39,477 nucleotides of DNA from Methylococcaceae bacterium (GTDB lineage: Bacteria > Pseudomonadota > Gammaproteobacteria > Methylococcales > Methylomonadaceae), in assembly GCA_006844585.1 (NCBI GenBank), contig SPJM01000090.1, forward strand, positions 1 through 39,477. Direction: 5' to 3'. Numbering within the stretch: position 1 is the first letter of the stretch; the number at the start of each line of letters is the position of its first letter. Shown piece by piece: positions 1 to 8,620 of this stretch. Below the pieces are notes generated by a model. It had not been told where the DNA came from, searched no databases, and saw nothing but the letters and a program-made list of their open reading frames with translations. The position numbers and the translations under genes were made by a program.

Positions 1-569
1 CTGGAATACAAGATGCCTTGATCCCACACTTGTTCCCTGAATGTGCTGATCAAAGCGGCGTCTTCGGAGATGCGTTCCATCATAATTTGCTTGGCGCCTT
101 CCAGAGCGGTGGCGGGGTCTTCTATTTTATGCTCAGGATTCAGATAGTTTTCCGCCAATTGTTCGGGGGAAAGGCTGCGGTCAGCCAGGATTTCATCCAG
201 CAAAGGCTCTAAACCGGCTTCGCGGGCGATTTGCGCTTTGGTGCGGCGTTTCGGCTTGTAGGGTAAATAGAGGTCTTCCAGGTTTGTTTTGCTGTCTGCT
301 TGCTGTATGTTTTGTTCCAGCTCCGGGGTTAATTTTCCTTGTCCGCGTATGCTTTCCAGGATGGTTTCTCGGCGCTCGTTGAGTTCGCGTAAGTAAATTA
401 AGCGTTCTTCCAAGGTTCTTAATTGGGTGTCGTCCAGACCGCCGGTTGCTTCTTTACGATAACGGGCGATAAAAGGGACGGTTGCGCCTTCATCCAACAG
501 GGCGACGGCCGCCTGGACTTGCGCTGCTGCAACGGAAAGTTCTTGAGCTATGCGTTGAATTACATCCAT
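1..569 (-). CDS. tex: Tex family RNA-binding transcription accessory protein (N-terminal part)
   Basis: The minus-strand reading frame runs from an ATG at 569 off the left edge, giving about 189 residues. It begins MDVIQRIAQELSV and continues through VPFIARYRKEATGGLDD and LYLPYKPKRRTKAQIAREAGL, which are hallmark N-terminal segments of Tex (YqgF-HhH-S1 family, usually about 770 residues). Tex is a cytoplasmic nucleic-acid-binding protein linked to transcription and RNA turnover. The RNase H-like, helix-hairpin-helix and S1 domains would lie outside the window. No clear Shine-Dalgarno sequence precedes the ATG; the upstream stretch is A/T-rich. The gene is divergent from the polysaccharide-type operon that starts at 735, so the 165 bases between them should hold promoters for both. 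Confidence 0.93.
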   Translation of the reverse strand, partial: MDVIQRIAQELSVAAAQVQAAVALLDEGATVPFIARYRKEATGGLDDTQLRTLEERLIYLRELNERRETILESIRGQGKLTPELEQNIQQADSKTNLEDLYLPYKPKRRTKAQIAREAGLEPLLDEILADRSLSPEQLAENYLNPEHKIEDPATALEGAKQIMMERISEDAALISTFREQVWDQGILYS

Positions 570-692
570 TATATGAGTAGAGATAAATAAAAAAGCAGCA
601 TTCTATACTATGCTTGTAGCAGATCAAATGCTTTATTCATCCATATCCAGCTTTATCTGTTTATTAAGAAACTAAAATTTTTACTGACAAGG

Positions 693-726
693 CTGGGTTA
701 ATCCGATTAAGGAGTACAACCCAGGA
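693..726 (+). promoter_or_regulatory. Hairpin overlapping the ribosome binding site of the export operon
   Basis: CTGGGTT at 693-699 is the exact reverse complement of AACCCAG at 718-724. The second arm runs into the AGGA (723-726) that is the best Shine-Dalgarno for the ATG at 735. The loop holds a further GGAG and a TTAATC/GATTAA mini-palindrome. Folded RNA could mask the ribosome binding site. The structure is seen directly; a regulatory role is inference. Confidence 0.35.
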
Positions 727-734
727 TATTAATC

Positions 735-2747
735 ATGATGGAACCGTGTGAATACTACAAGATGATGAATTTGCCTCGGCTGATTGCCAAATATGTATTT
801 TTGCTCTGGATGGTTAATTTAATGTCGGTGGCGGTTGCAGATGAAACGGCGGATTTTATTGCCCGGCTCAATGAAATTGAACAAAAGCGTCGTTTATTAC
901 CGAGCAGCTCGAATAATTTGGATTTGGCCTATGCAATATTTAATCAAAGTTGCGATACTCCCGAACCTGCAATTTATCAAGCACAGTCTCTACGCGCTAA
1001 AGCCGAACAATATGAAAGCGATTGGGGAGTGGAGTTACGCGGGCGGATTACTTCTGAATCTTTGAACAGCGGCGATGACGATGACGGCGCTCGCGGTTAT
1101 CTGGAACTATCTTGGGATGTCTTGAAAAGCGGTTATATCAGTAATCGCGATAAGGCTAAAACTCTGCTCAAACAAGCCGAATTGATGGAGTTGCAGGAGC
1201 AGACTGAGCAGCTTATTCGGCGCCAACGCTGCATTCGCTATCATCTGGATAAATCCTTCGTCGCCTATACCGCGAATTCTTTGGCTTTGAAATTAGCGCT
1301 GATGGAGGCGGTCTATCCCTATGAACGCAGAGCTTATATCAATGGCGTAACCCGCTTTGATGATTTGGCGGTCAGTGATTCTGAATTGAAAATGGCGCGT
1401 CATGAATTGAATTATCTACATAGCTCCGGTTTCTTTGATGAGGCCATGTCAACGATACAGAACCCGCCTGCTATCGATCTGGATATGGAAAAACTGGTTG
1501 CCGCGATTCGAGAAAACAGCACTTTGCAGCAGGGTACGGAAATTCGGAAAGAAATTGTCAGGCATCAAAAGTTAGCGGCGGAGGACAGGCAGTTGCGCTT
1601 TTTTGTGCGCGATAATATTTTACAGGAGGATTCTTTTGAACCGGAAAATGTGGTTGTCGGCTTAAATTTTCGAATGCCTTTAAGGCGTGATTCCGAACGC
1701 GATGTGACTTATCAGGTTAAGGCATTGGATGCTGAACAACGGATGCAGGTTTGGGAGCGTTTGCTTAAAGTCAGAGACGCCTATCGACAAGTACGCTTTA
1801 AGCAAAAACAATTGATTCGGCAATACGCGCGTTGGTTGCGCGCCGCCGAGCGAGTCAGACAAACTCTGGCTGAAATCCGCTTGGGTAATCATACCTTAAC
1901 ACCGGTTGCGGCAACCCGTCTGCGTACAGTGTTGGACGCCGATTACGAACTGATTCAGCTGAAACAGGCTTTATATCAAAATATCAATAGTGTTTTGATG
2001 GCGGCGGGCATTGCCGTGCAGCCGGGTTTTTTCCGACTGTTTGAAATGGAATTCGCCAAAAATAAGGCTCGGGCTGGGAAACGCGGCCTTTGGCTAAAAG
2101 CGGATGCTTTCGCCGCTTTTGATCATATTCAGCTGATTGATTTTTTTGAAGCGAAAGGCATTTCTCAAATCTTTATGCCAATAGGCGCTAGTTTGGATAA
2201 AACCAAGTTCAAACAATTTGTGCAATTGGCCAGGCAGAATCACTATCAAGTAACGCCGGTAATTGGGGCTAATGATTGGGCTAAACCGGAGAACCATCCG
2301 CAAGCAGTCAATCAGGCCTTAATCTGGGCGGAGCTAAATGGAACCCTGCATTTAACGATTTTTCCCCAAGCTTTAGCGAGTGCAAAACCGCAACAGGACG
2401 CATATTTTAAACAGTATCTACAGTTATTGAGGAAGATTCGACTTCAGTTGAAAGCGGGAAAAATATCCGTCAGCGTCGCAGAGGATTGGCCGGAGGCTGC
2501 TTACCAGAAGATTGCAGAAATTGTTGATCATATGATTTTGCCGGTTAAGGGCGATGTGCAGCCGGAAATCCTGAAAATTCTTGAGCAAGCGCCTAAAGAA
2601 AAATGGATTTTACAATTGGATTTAAAAGGCTTGCCCGATTATTGGGCGATAGAAAAGCGAATTGATCATTGGCATCAGGCGACTTTGCTGGAGCAGTTCA
2701 GTTTGGATGGCTTTCAACAAATGTTGGATTTGGCGGGGAAGCATTAA
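735..2747 (+). CDS. TolC-like outer-membrane efflux protein with extra C-terminal domain
   Basis: The protein has 670 residues, far longer than a usual TolC-family protein (about 420-490). An N-terminal hydrophobic segment (about 15-35, ending SVAVADE) looks like a signal peptide. Residues about 60-440 have the TolC pattern: long charged, Gln/Leu/Arg-rich helices broken by short beta-like stretches (GYLELSWDVLKSGYIS; VVVGLNFRMPL). After about residue 450 the sequence changes to alternating beta/alpha segments (KRGLWLKADAF; GISQIFMPIGAS; QVTPVIGANDW; ISVSVAEDWPE; DHMILPVKGD) that suggest a TIM-barrel-like or polysaccharide-deacetylase/glycosidase-like fold. I cannot assign that domain to a family. 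The start at 735 (or ATG 738) is chosen for the AGGA nine bases upstream. It abuts the HlyD-type gene, so the two probably form an outer-membrane channel plus adaptor. The role in polysaccharide export is inferred from the GT2 gene downstream. Confidence 0.7.
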   Translation: MMEPCEYYKMMNLPRLIAKYVFLLWMVNLMSVAVADETADFIARLNEIEQKRRLLPSSSNNLDLAYAIFNQSCDTPEPAIYQAQSLRAKAEQYESDWGVELRGRITSESLNSGDDDDGARGYLELSWDVLKSGYISNRDKAKTLLKQAELMELQEQTEQLIRRQRCIRYHLDKSFVAYTANSLALKLALMEAVYPYERRAYINGVTRFDDLAVSDSELKMARHELNYLHSSGFFDEAMSTIQNPPAIDLDMEKLVAAIRENSTLQQGTEIRKEIVRHQKLAAEDRQLRFFVRDNILQEDSFEPENVVVGLNFRMPLRRDSERDVTYQVKALDAEQRMQVWERLLKVRDAYRQVRFKQKQLIRQYARWLRAAERVRQTLAEIRLGNHTLTPVAATRLRTVLDADYELIQLKQALYQNINSVLMAAGIAVQPGFFRLFEMEFAKNKARAGKRGLWLKADAFAAFDHIQLIDFFEAKGISQIFMPIGASLDKTKFKQFVQLARQNHYQVTPVIGANDWAKPENHPQAVNQALIWAELNGTLHLTIFPQALASAKPQQDAYFKQYLQLLRKIRLQLKAGKISVSVAEDWPEAAYQKIAEIVDHMILPVKGDVQPEILKILEQAPKEKWILQLDLKGLPDYWAIEKRIDHWHQATLLEQFSLDGFQQMLDLAGKH

Positions 2748-3704
2748 ATGAAACTGGCGAATAGAAAAAGTTATTTGAGTTCATTGCCGGAGGGTAGCGC
2801 GCCTGAGTCCTTGTTTTCAAAGATTGTGCGCTGGTTTTATTTTCTGGTTTTAATCGCTTTGGTGGTGTATTTTGGCCATTACTTTTTTGAAAAATGGATG
2901 AAAGTGAAGGGTTTTGGTCAGGTGGTGGTGGAAAAAGTACTGTTAAGCGCTGAATTTCCGGGTACTATCACTCAGTTAGCGATTGTTGAAGGGCAACACG
3001 TTAGCGCCGGTCAATTATTGGCGGTGCAGAATTCGGTGCAGAATTGTCGGCAATCGCTTGACGGCGGTTTAATGAAAATCAAATACCAGATTGAAATGAA
3101 GAGGGCGCGTTTACAGGCTTTGCAACAGAGTTTTCGACAGCAAAGTAATCAGATCAAAATGTATAACGCTTTGGAGTTGAATAGCCGAAAATTGGCGACC
3201 GCCAATGATATGTATTTTGAAATCGCTTTGTTAAAACGCGAGTTAGCCGTTCAGCAAGCTTATTTGCGCAGTATGGAGCAACAGCTTAATAATCAACAGC
3301 CTGATCCTTTATGCCTGGACAATCAGATCGTTGCGCCGTTTGACGGAGTGATAAAAAAAGTGTTGAAGGCGGAGCATGAATTCGCCGACAGGGCCGACCC
3401 GATTATGGCTATTGAGCAAAAAAATTCCGAGGTTCTGATCGAGGGATATTTGAGTAAATATGAATTAAAAAATATCTCATTGGAGCAGGAATTTTCCATT
3501 ATTTTTCCGGATGATCAAACCAGTAAGGCTAAAATTGACCAGATCGTCACCACTGCAAACGCTTTTTCCGAACGGAAGTGGAAAGACTATGAACCCATCG
3601 ATACCCGTATTATGGTGCGCTTAAAACCATTGAATGGAGAGCACGCTGAAATGTGGAAACAATATGATTTGTTGCGGGTAAGAATCAAAGCGAGTTTATT
3701 ATGA
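2748..3704 (+). CDS. HlyD-family periplasmic adaptor (membrane fusion) protein
   Basis: This 318-residue protein has a short cytoplasmic N-terminus, one membrane helix at about 29-49 (WFYFLVLIALVVYFGHYFF), a lipoyl-like half-motif (FPGTITQLAIVEGQHVSAGQLLAV, about 70-93), a coiled-coil hairpin (about 105-185) and the matching second lipoyl half (IVAPFDGVIKKVLKAEHEF). This is the usual HlyD/EmrA order and implies an inner-membrane-anchored periplasmic bridge to a TolC-type channel. It starts directly after the stop of the TolC-like gene and overlaps the next gene by four bases, so translation is probably coupled. No ABC, RND or MFS transporter accompanies it. The only polytopic inner-membrane partner in the operon is the GT2 synthase at 5095. 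Confidence 0.85.
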   Translation: MKLANRKSYLSSLPEGSAPESLFSKIVRWFYFLVLIALVVYFGHYFFEKWMKVKGFGQVVVEKVLLSAEFPGTITQLAIVEGQHVSAGQLLAVQNSVQNCRQSLDGGLMKIKYQIEMKRARLQALQQSFRQQSNQIKMYNALELNSRKLATANDMYFEIALLKRELAVQQAYLRSMEQQLNNQQPDPLCLDNQIVAPFDGVIKKVLKAEHEFADRADPIMAIEQKNSEVLIEGYLSKYELKNISLEQEFSIIFPDDQTSKAKIDQIVTTANAFSERKWKDYEPIDTRIMVRLKPLNGEHAEMWKQYDLLRVRIKASLL

Positions 3705-5095
3705 GAAAAGCCTATTTGATAAATCAGCAGCATAATTTTGGTCTTTCCGCTGAAACGGTGAGGTTGTTACGGGAAGAAGCGATTTTTGAACATGAGCTTC
3801 ATGATATTGCCTTTTGGCTGATTGACGCCAGCAATGACATGCGCTCCGCCTATGATGTGATCAGTAAATTACGCAATCAATTATTGCCCGATATTTATCT
3901 ACGACCGATAGTGGCGATTGTGAAGCAGGGGCAGGACAGGTTGGCGGGAACCGATTTATTGATTAATGAACAGCATGTCAATGACGATAAAATCAATGAA
4001 TTAGTCAGTCGATATGAGCCGGTTAATCAATGGATCGACAAGGCTAATCAGCAATCGGATCAACCGGATTACGGTTATGTGTTCAGGATTTTACGGATGA
4101 TTGTCAGCCGCAATATGGAGTTGGCGCCGCAATCCGGCATTGAAAAAAGCATGGGTTATACTTATCCTTTGGTGGACGCCATCGCCGGTGAAGATGAAAA
4201 TAGTATGTTTCATGCTTTGGAAATGCTGGAGCATCAACGACTGATTTCCGGGCGTTTCGTCACCAAAGCGCATTTCTGCGCTCATTGCGATTGCGCCTTT
4301 ATGAATTTTAAAGAAGCCTGCCCGCAATGTCATTCCGAAGATATTGATAGTCAGCAATTGATTCATCACTTCAAATGTTCCTATGTGGGCGAAGAGCAAG
4401 AATATCAAAAAGACAATGCCTTAGTTTGCCCCAAATGTGATCGCGCCTTAAAACATATCGGGGTGGATTTCGACAAACCTTCTGTCATTCATCGCTGCAA
4501 TCAATGCAATAATCGTTTCCAGGAAGCGATTGTCTTGACTGAATGCTTCAATTGCGGACGGACTTCCGAACCGGAACATCAGCGTAAAAGATCAATAAAA
4601 GCTTTTAAGTCGACAGCGATGGGCGGCAATGCGGCGATTTATGGCATGGATTCTTTATTCAAACAAGTCATGGAGCCTCGCTTCAATTTGTTTTCAGCCG
4701 CTGAATTTCGGAATATCCTGCAATTAGAAATCGCCCGGATTGCCCGTTATCAGCGCTCAGACAGTTCTTTGGTATTGATTAATTTCGATGTGGAAACCAT
4801 CTATGTGAAATTCGGCTCGCAAGCTCAAGAATTGTTTGCTGAAATCAGCGAGGTGTTCAATTCCCTGCTGAGAACTTCGGATGTTATCAGTAGTTATAAT
4901 GAGTCTTTATTCGTGATCTTACTGATAGAGACTTCAACTGATAACGCCCAAATAGCGCTGGAGCGGTTTAAAGTCGGCGTCAATGAATTGCTGGCGCATA
5001 ACATCGGCGATGATATGAAGTTAAGCAGCGCAATAGAAGCAGTCACATTTGAAACGGATTTGGACAAAAGCGTTGAACAATTTTTAGCGCCGTAA
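3701..5095 (+). CDS. Cys-rich (TackOD1-like) protein with degenerate GGDEF domain, candidate c-di-GMP receptor
   Basis: The protein has 464 residues and no membrane segment. Residues about 1-115 resemble a degenerate receiver (FWLIDASND, RPIVAIVKQG). Residues about 190-290 hold five CxxC pairs (C193/C196, C207/C210, C243/C246, C266/C269, C282/C285), a multi-zinc-ribbon module resembling the TackOD1 output domain. Residues about 332-460 have the GGDEF fold (FRNILQLEIARIARYQRSDSSLVLINFD), but the signature position reads YNESLF (399-404) instead of YGGEEF, so diguanylate cyclase activity is unlikely. An RTSD at 391-394 sits exactly where the c-di-GMP inhibitory site RxxD lies. Known precedent: PelD uses such a degenerate GGDEF domain with RxxD to sense c-di-GMP for Pel export. 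A similar role here is inference, supported by the GT2 gene that begins one base before this stop ends. Confidence 0.72.
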   Translation: MRKAYLINQQHNFGLSAETVRLLREEAIFEHELHDIAFWLIDASNDMRSAYDVISKLRNQLLPDIYLRPIVAIVKQGQDRLAGTDLLINEQHVNDDKINELVSRYEPVNQWIDKANQQSDQPDYGYVFRILRMIVSRNMELAPQSGIEKSMGYTYPLVDAIAGEDENSMFHALEMLEHQRLISGRFVTKAHFCAHCDCAFMNFKEACPQCHSEDIDSQQLIHHFKCSYVGEEQEYQKDNALVCPKCDRALKHIGVDFDKPSVIHRCNQCNNRFQEAIVLTECFNCGRTSEPEHQRKRSIKAFKSTAMGGNAAIYGMDSLFKQVMEPRFNLFSAAEFRNILQLEIARIARYQRSDSSLVLINFDVETIYVKFGSQAQELFAEISEVFNSLLRTSDVISSYNESLFVILLIETSTDNAQIALERFKVGVNELLAHNIGDDMKLSSAIEAVTFETDLDKSVEQFLAP

Positions 5096-6408
5096 TGTTT
5101 ATTGAAAATACCCTGCTTTTTTTAAGCAGTTTAACACTGACTGAATTTATCAGTTATTTTTGGCCGTTCATATTTTTCGATTTTGTGCGTTATGTCATAT
5201 TGGATTTATTCATTATTTTCTTTTATTTGCCTGCGCGTTATTTTGATTCGGCAAATAGACGCCGGGCAAAATTACAACTGTTTCGTCAACGTCCTTTGGT
5301 ATCGGTGATTGTCCCCGGCAAAAATGAAGGCAAGCATATTCCCCGCTTGGCGGTTCTATTAAAAAATCAAACATATAAACATTTAGAATTAATCATTGTT
5401 GATGACGGCTCTGATGACGACACGGAATTAATTTGCCGTAAGCTGGAATCTGAAGGTTTTATCAAGAAGTTTATTCGCAATGATCAACGCGGCGGTAAGG
5501 CTTCAGCAGCCAATACGGCGCTTAATTTTGCATCCGGCGAGTTTATTGTGCATATCGATGCCGATTCATACCTATCTGATAATTCCATTGAAACGATTTT
5601 GACGCCTTTTTTTCTGGATTCTAAAATCGGCGCTGTCGGCGGCGATGTGCGGGTGGCCAATATTGAGAGCAGTATGGCGACGCGTTTGCAGACGATTGAA
5701 TATATGAAATCTATTTCGGTCGGCCGCACCATTGCTTCTTTTTTGGGCGTGTTAAGAATTATCTCCGGCGCCCACGGCGCATTTCGTAAAGATATATTGG
5801 AGCGTTTGCATGGCTGGGATGTAGGGCCGGGATTGGACGGCGATATTACCTTGAAGTTTCGGAAATTGGGTTATCGCGTGGTGCATGAACCGGATGCCAT
5901 TTGTTATACCAATGTGCCCTTATCCTTTATTCGCTTGGCGAAACAGCGTTATCGCTGGGATCGGTCTTTGGTGCGTTTCCGTTTGCGCAAACATGTGGAT
6001 ATGTTGTTAAGGCCCACGGTATATAAAACCCGTAACTTTTTAACTTTATTGGATAATTTAGTTTTTAATGTGGTTTTGAATATAAAATGGTGGATATACG
6101 TTGTGCAATTGTTGATGGTAGCGGCATCGACAAATTTTGCTTTGTATATTATTGTCGTCAATTATATTTTGTATTTTTCCATTAACGTGATCGAGTTTAT
6201 GGTAGCCTGCATGGTCAATAAAAGGACAGTGATGGTCAGAGAGCTAGTGTTAATTCCGTTTTTACCGCTAATGCCTTTATATACCGGCGTGTTTATACGC
6301 TTGGTCAGAAGTTACGCCTATTTGATGGAGTTCATTTTTAAATCTTCTTATAATGACCGCTGGAATCCTTGGAAGGTATCTAAAATTTCTAAACAAGAAA
6401 AAATGTAG
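5095..6408 (+). CDS. Processive GT2 glycosyltransferase (polysaccharide synthase)
   Basis: This 437-residue inner-membrane protein has one or two N-terminal membrane helices (about 20-46), a cytoplasmic GT-A domain and three or more C-terminal helices (about 318-410). All the GT2 synthase signatures are visible: VDDGSDDDT (102-110), the metal-binding DAD (155-157), the acceptor-site DGDIT (248-252), and Q284-RYRW-288, the Q(Q/R)xRW motif of processive enzymes such as BcsA, PgaC, HasA and NodC. Such enzymes polymerise a nucleotide sugar and pass the chain through their own membrane channel; the sugar cannot be read from the sequence. There is no PilZ domain, so any c-di-GMP control would need a separate receptor, plausibly the preceding gene product. 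It overlaps that gene (TAATG) and is the last gene of the block. Confidence 0.9.
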   Translation: MFIENTLLFLSSLTLTEFISYFWPFIFFDFVRYVILDLFIIFFYLPARYFDSANRRRAKLQLFRQRPLVSVIVPGKNEGKHIPRLAVLLKNQTYKHLELIIVDDGSDDDTELICRKLESEGFIKKFIRNDQRGGKASAANTALNFASGEFIVHIDADSYLSDNSIETILTPFFLDSKIGAVGGDVRVANIESSMATRLQTIEYMKSISVGRTIASFLGVLRIISGAHGAFRKDILERLHGWDVGPGLDGDITLKFRKLGYRVVHEPDAICYTNVPLSFIRLAKQRYRWDRSLVRFRLRKHVDMLLRPTVYKTRNFLTLLDNLVFNVVLNIKWWIYVVQLLMVAASTNFALYIIVVNYILYFSINVIEFMVACMVNKRTVMVRELVLIPFLPLMPLYTGVFIRLVRSYAYLMEFIFKSSYNDRWNPWKVSKISKQEKM

Positions 6409-6471
6409 TCATTCAATAATGTTGATTTGCTAATTACGGTTGTATTATTAAAGGAGTGAACAGAGGTTGTT

Positions 6472-7890
6472 ATGGGAGAGCAATTTCCGAAAATTATTCA
6501 TCACGGCGCTATTGATGGCGTAACCGGCTCATGTCATCAATTAGATATTGATGAAAATAATGCGGTCTTGATTGATTGCGGTTTGTTTCAAGGCGCGGAA
6601 ATTTCGCCGCAGGGCGCAGGGTTTAAGCAATTGGAAATTGATTTCCCCGTTGAGCGTATTCAAGCTTTATTGGTCACCCATTGCCATATCGATCATGTCG
6701 GCCGAATACCTTATCTTTTGGCAGCCGGTTTTAAAGGGCCGATTTATTGTTCCGAACCGACGGCTGTATTGTTGCCCAGGGTTTTAGAAGATGCCGTCAA
6801 AATCGGATTTACCCGTAACCAAGCTTTAATTGATCGTTTTATCGGGCTGATTGAAGAGCTGATTCAGCCGTTACCTTATCGGCAATGGCAAACGGTTCCA
6901 TTGGCGAAACAGACGGATAGTCAATTGAAGATTCGTTTTAATCGCGCCGGGCATATTCTGGGTTCGGCCTATATCGATTGCAATGTAAAAAATAACGGGG
7001 TGAATACCCGGTTTACTTTTTCGGGTGATTTAGGCGCGCCGTACACGCCTTTATTGATGGCCCCCAAATCGCCTTACCAGACCGATGTTTTGGTATTGGA
7101 AAGCACGTACGGCGATAAAAATCATGAGAACAGAAGGCAGCGACGCCGGTTATTGAAAGAAATTATTACTCGCTGTTTGGAAAATGACGGTGTTATTCTC
7201 ATTCCGGCTTTCAGCATCGGACGTACTCAAGAATTGCTTTATGAGTTGGAAGCGCTGATTCACCAAAACAAAAATCACAAAATTAACGGTAAGTTGAGAT
7301 GGGATGATTTGGAAGTGATTATTGATTCGCCGTTAGCCAATGATTTTACCGAGGCTTATCGGCAACTCAAAACCTATTGGGATCAAGAAGCGCACGCCAA
7401 ATTGAAGGCCGGGCGACATCCATTATCATTTGAGCAGTTAACGACAATAGACAGCCATCAAGATCATTTACGCACGGTTAATTATTTAAAAAAAACCGCC
7501 AGAACCTGCATTGTTATCGCCGCCAGCGGCATGTGCGCCGGTGGACGAATCGTTAATTATTTATCAGCCTTGATTGAAGATCCCAGAACCGATATTTTGT
7601 TTGTCGGTTATCAAGCCGAAGGGACGACAGGCAGATTGATACAAGAAAACGCCGCTAAGCAAGAGGCTATGATTGAAATTGATCGAAACCGCTATCGCAT
7701 AAATGCGGGCGTTTATACCTTGAGCGGATATTCCGCCCATGCCGACCAAAAGGACTTATTGGGCTTTGTGCGCCGGATGCGAAAGAAGCCCAGGGAAATT
7801 CGATTGGTTCACGGCAGCGAATCGGCGAAACGTGTCTTGAAAGAGCAATTGTTAAGGGAGTTCCCGGATATTAAGGTTTGGGCGCCTTGA
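6472..7890 (+). CDS. MBL-fold/beta-CASP metallo-hydrolase, probable RNA nuclease
   Basis: The 472-residue protein has a metallo-beta-lactamase core with THCHIDHVGR (H70, H72, D74, H75 as zinc ligands), GHILGSAY and FSGDLG. A beta-CASP insert follows (IPAFSIGRTQELLYEL; TCIVIAASGMCAGGRI), and then the RMMBL-type SGYSAHADQKDLLGFVRR. This set matches the bacterial CPSF73/Ysh1-like exonuclease family, which cleaves RNA in the cytoplasm. Start: ATG 6472 with AGAGG about eight bases upstream; a stronger AAAGGAG lies further up. It is 63 bases after the synthase gene with no terminator visible, so co-transcription is possible, but a functional link to export is not evident. Confidence 0.9.
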   Translation: MGEQFPKIIHHGAIDGVTGSCHQLDIDENNAVLIDCGLFQGAEISPQGAGFKQLEIDFPVERIQALLVTHCHIDHVGRIPYLLAAGFKGPIYCSEPTAVLLPRVLEDAVKIGFTRNQALIDRFIGLIEELIQPLPYRQWQTVPLAKQTDSQLKIRFNRAGHILGSAYIDCNVKNNGVNTRFTFSGDLGAPYTPLLMAPKSPYQTDVLVLESTYGDKNHENRRQRRRLLKEIITRCLENDGVILIPAFSIGRTQELLYELEALIHQNKNHKINGKLRWDDLEVIIDSPLANDFTEAYRQLKTYWDQEAHAKLKAGRHPLSFEQLTTIDSHQDHLRTVNYLKKTARTCIVIAASGMCAGGRIVNYLSALIEDPRTDILFVGYQAEGTTGRLIQENAAKQEAMIEIDRNRYRINAGVYTLSGYSAHADQKDLLGFVRRMRKKPREIRLVHGSESAKRVLKEQLLREFPDIKVWAP

Positions 7891-7988
7891 TTGTAACCTT
7901 GTCTTACAAATTGTTTGATAAACTGTGTTTTTTCAAATGCCGACTATACTGACTTTTACGGCATTGTTGGGTTTGTTTAAAGGATGGG

Positions 7989-8414
7989 TTGCAGATTGTG
8001 GAAAAAATACATATCGATTGGCAGGCAAAATATGAACTAGGCGTAGAAGATATTGATTTCCAGCATCATTTTTTCTTGAATCTTATCAATCGCCTGGCGG
8101 TTGAGCTGAATCAGTCCAATGATAAACAATATAGCGGCAGCCTTATCGCTGAACTTAATGCTTATGCGCGTTTTCATTTTATCAGTGAAGAAAATATGAT
8201 GTATGCCGCGCAATACCCGGCATTGGCAGAGCATAAACAGCATCATAGAAATTTGATTGATCAACTCTCTTCCAAGGGCAATCGAATTTTAATGGATAGC
8301 TCCGAAACCAATATTAATGAAATTCTGAATTTTTTAATACATTGGTTTATTCATCATACGACTACGGAAGACAAACTTTTTGCCCAATTTCTTGAGCGAC
8401 AAAATGATTTGTAA
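7989..8414 (+). CDS. Bacteriohemerythrin
   Basis: The 141-residue protein shows the full hemerythrin ligand pattern: VEDIDFQHH (near 19-27), HFISEENMM (H...E), EHKQHHRNL (two His) and HHTTTEDKLF (His...Asp). These residues bind a non-haem di-iron centre that reversibly binds O2 in the cytoplasm. In Methylococcus capsulatus a similar single-domain protein has been linked to O2 supply to methane monooxygenase; transfer of that role here is inference. The start is probably the TTG at 7989, because AAAGGA ends five bases upstream; GTG 7998 is the alternative. It is probably monocistronic or tails the preceding gene. Confidence 0.92.
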   Translation: MQIVEKIHIDWQAKYELGVEDIDFQHHFFLNLINRLAVELNQSNDKQYSGSLIAELNAYARFHFISEENMMYAAQYPALAEHKQHHRNLIDQLSSKGNRILMDSSETNINEILNFLIHWFIHHTTTEDKLFAQFLERQNDL

Positions 8415-8432
8415 AACCTGCTGCAACTGCTT

Positions 8433-8620
8433 GTAGGGTGCGCGCAGCCATAAACCATTGCCGCCGGTATTCTCGGAGGTTCTCTGTCTCGCCGAATAAC
8501 GTCGTCCCGCCGTCTGGATGCGGTTCGGGATAAATAGTCCCGTCCGGCCTGCGGTTTTAGTTTTTTTTTTCCACGCCGAAGCTGGCAGGTAGGTCAGACT
8601 TCTGTCTGACGAGAGCTGCC
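8433..8620. repeat. Degenerate REP-like repeat cluster
   Basis: This lies in the 395-base gap between the hemerythrin gene and gnd, which has no supportable gene. GTAGGGTGCGCGCAGC (8433-8448) resembles the arm at 14579. GTCAGAC-ttct-GTCTGAC (8593-8599, 8604-8610), preceded by GTAG and enclosed by GGCAG/CTGCC (8584-8588, 8616-8620), resembles the element at 14661-14682. A ten-T run at 8561-8570 follows weak hairpins (CGGGA/TCCCG at 8526-8542) and could terminate the hemerythrin transcript. The rest of the gap (8621-8809) should hold the gnd promoter; I cannot place it with confidence. Confidence 0.55.
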
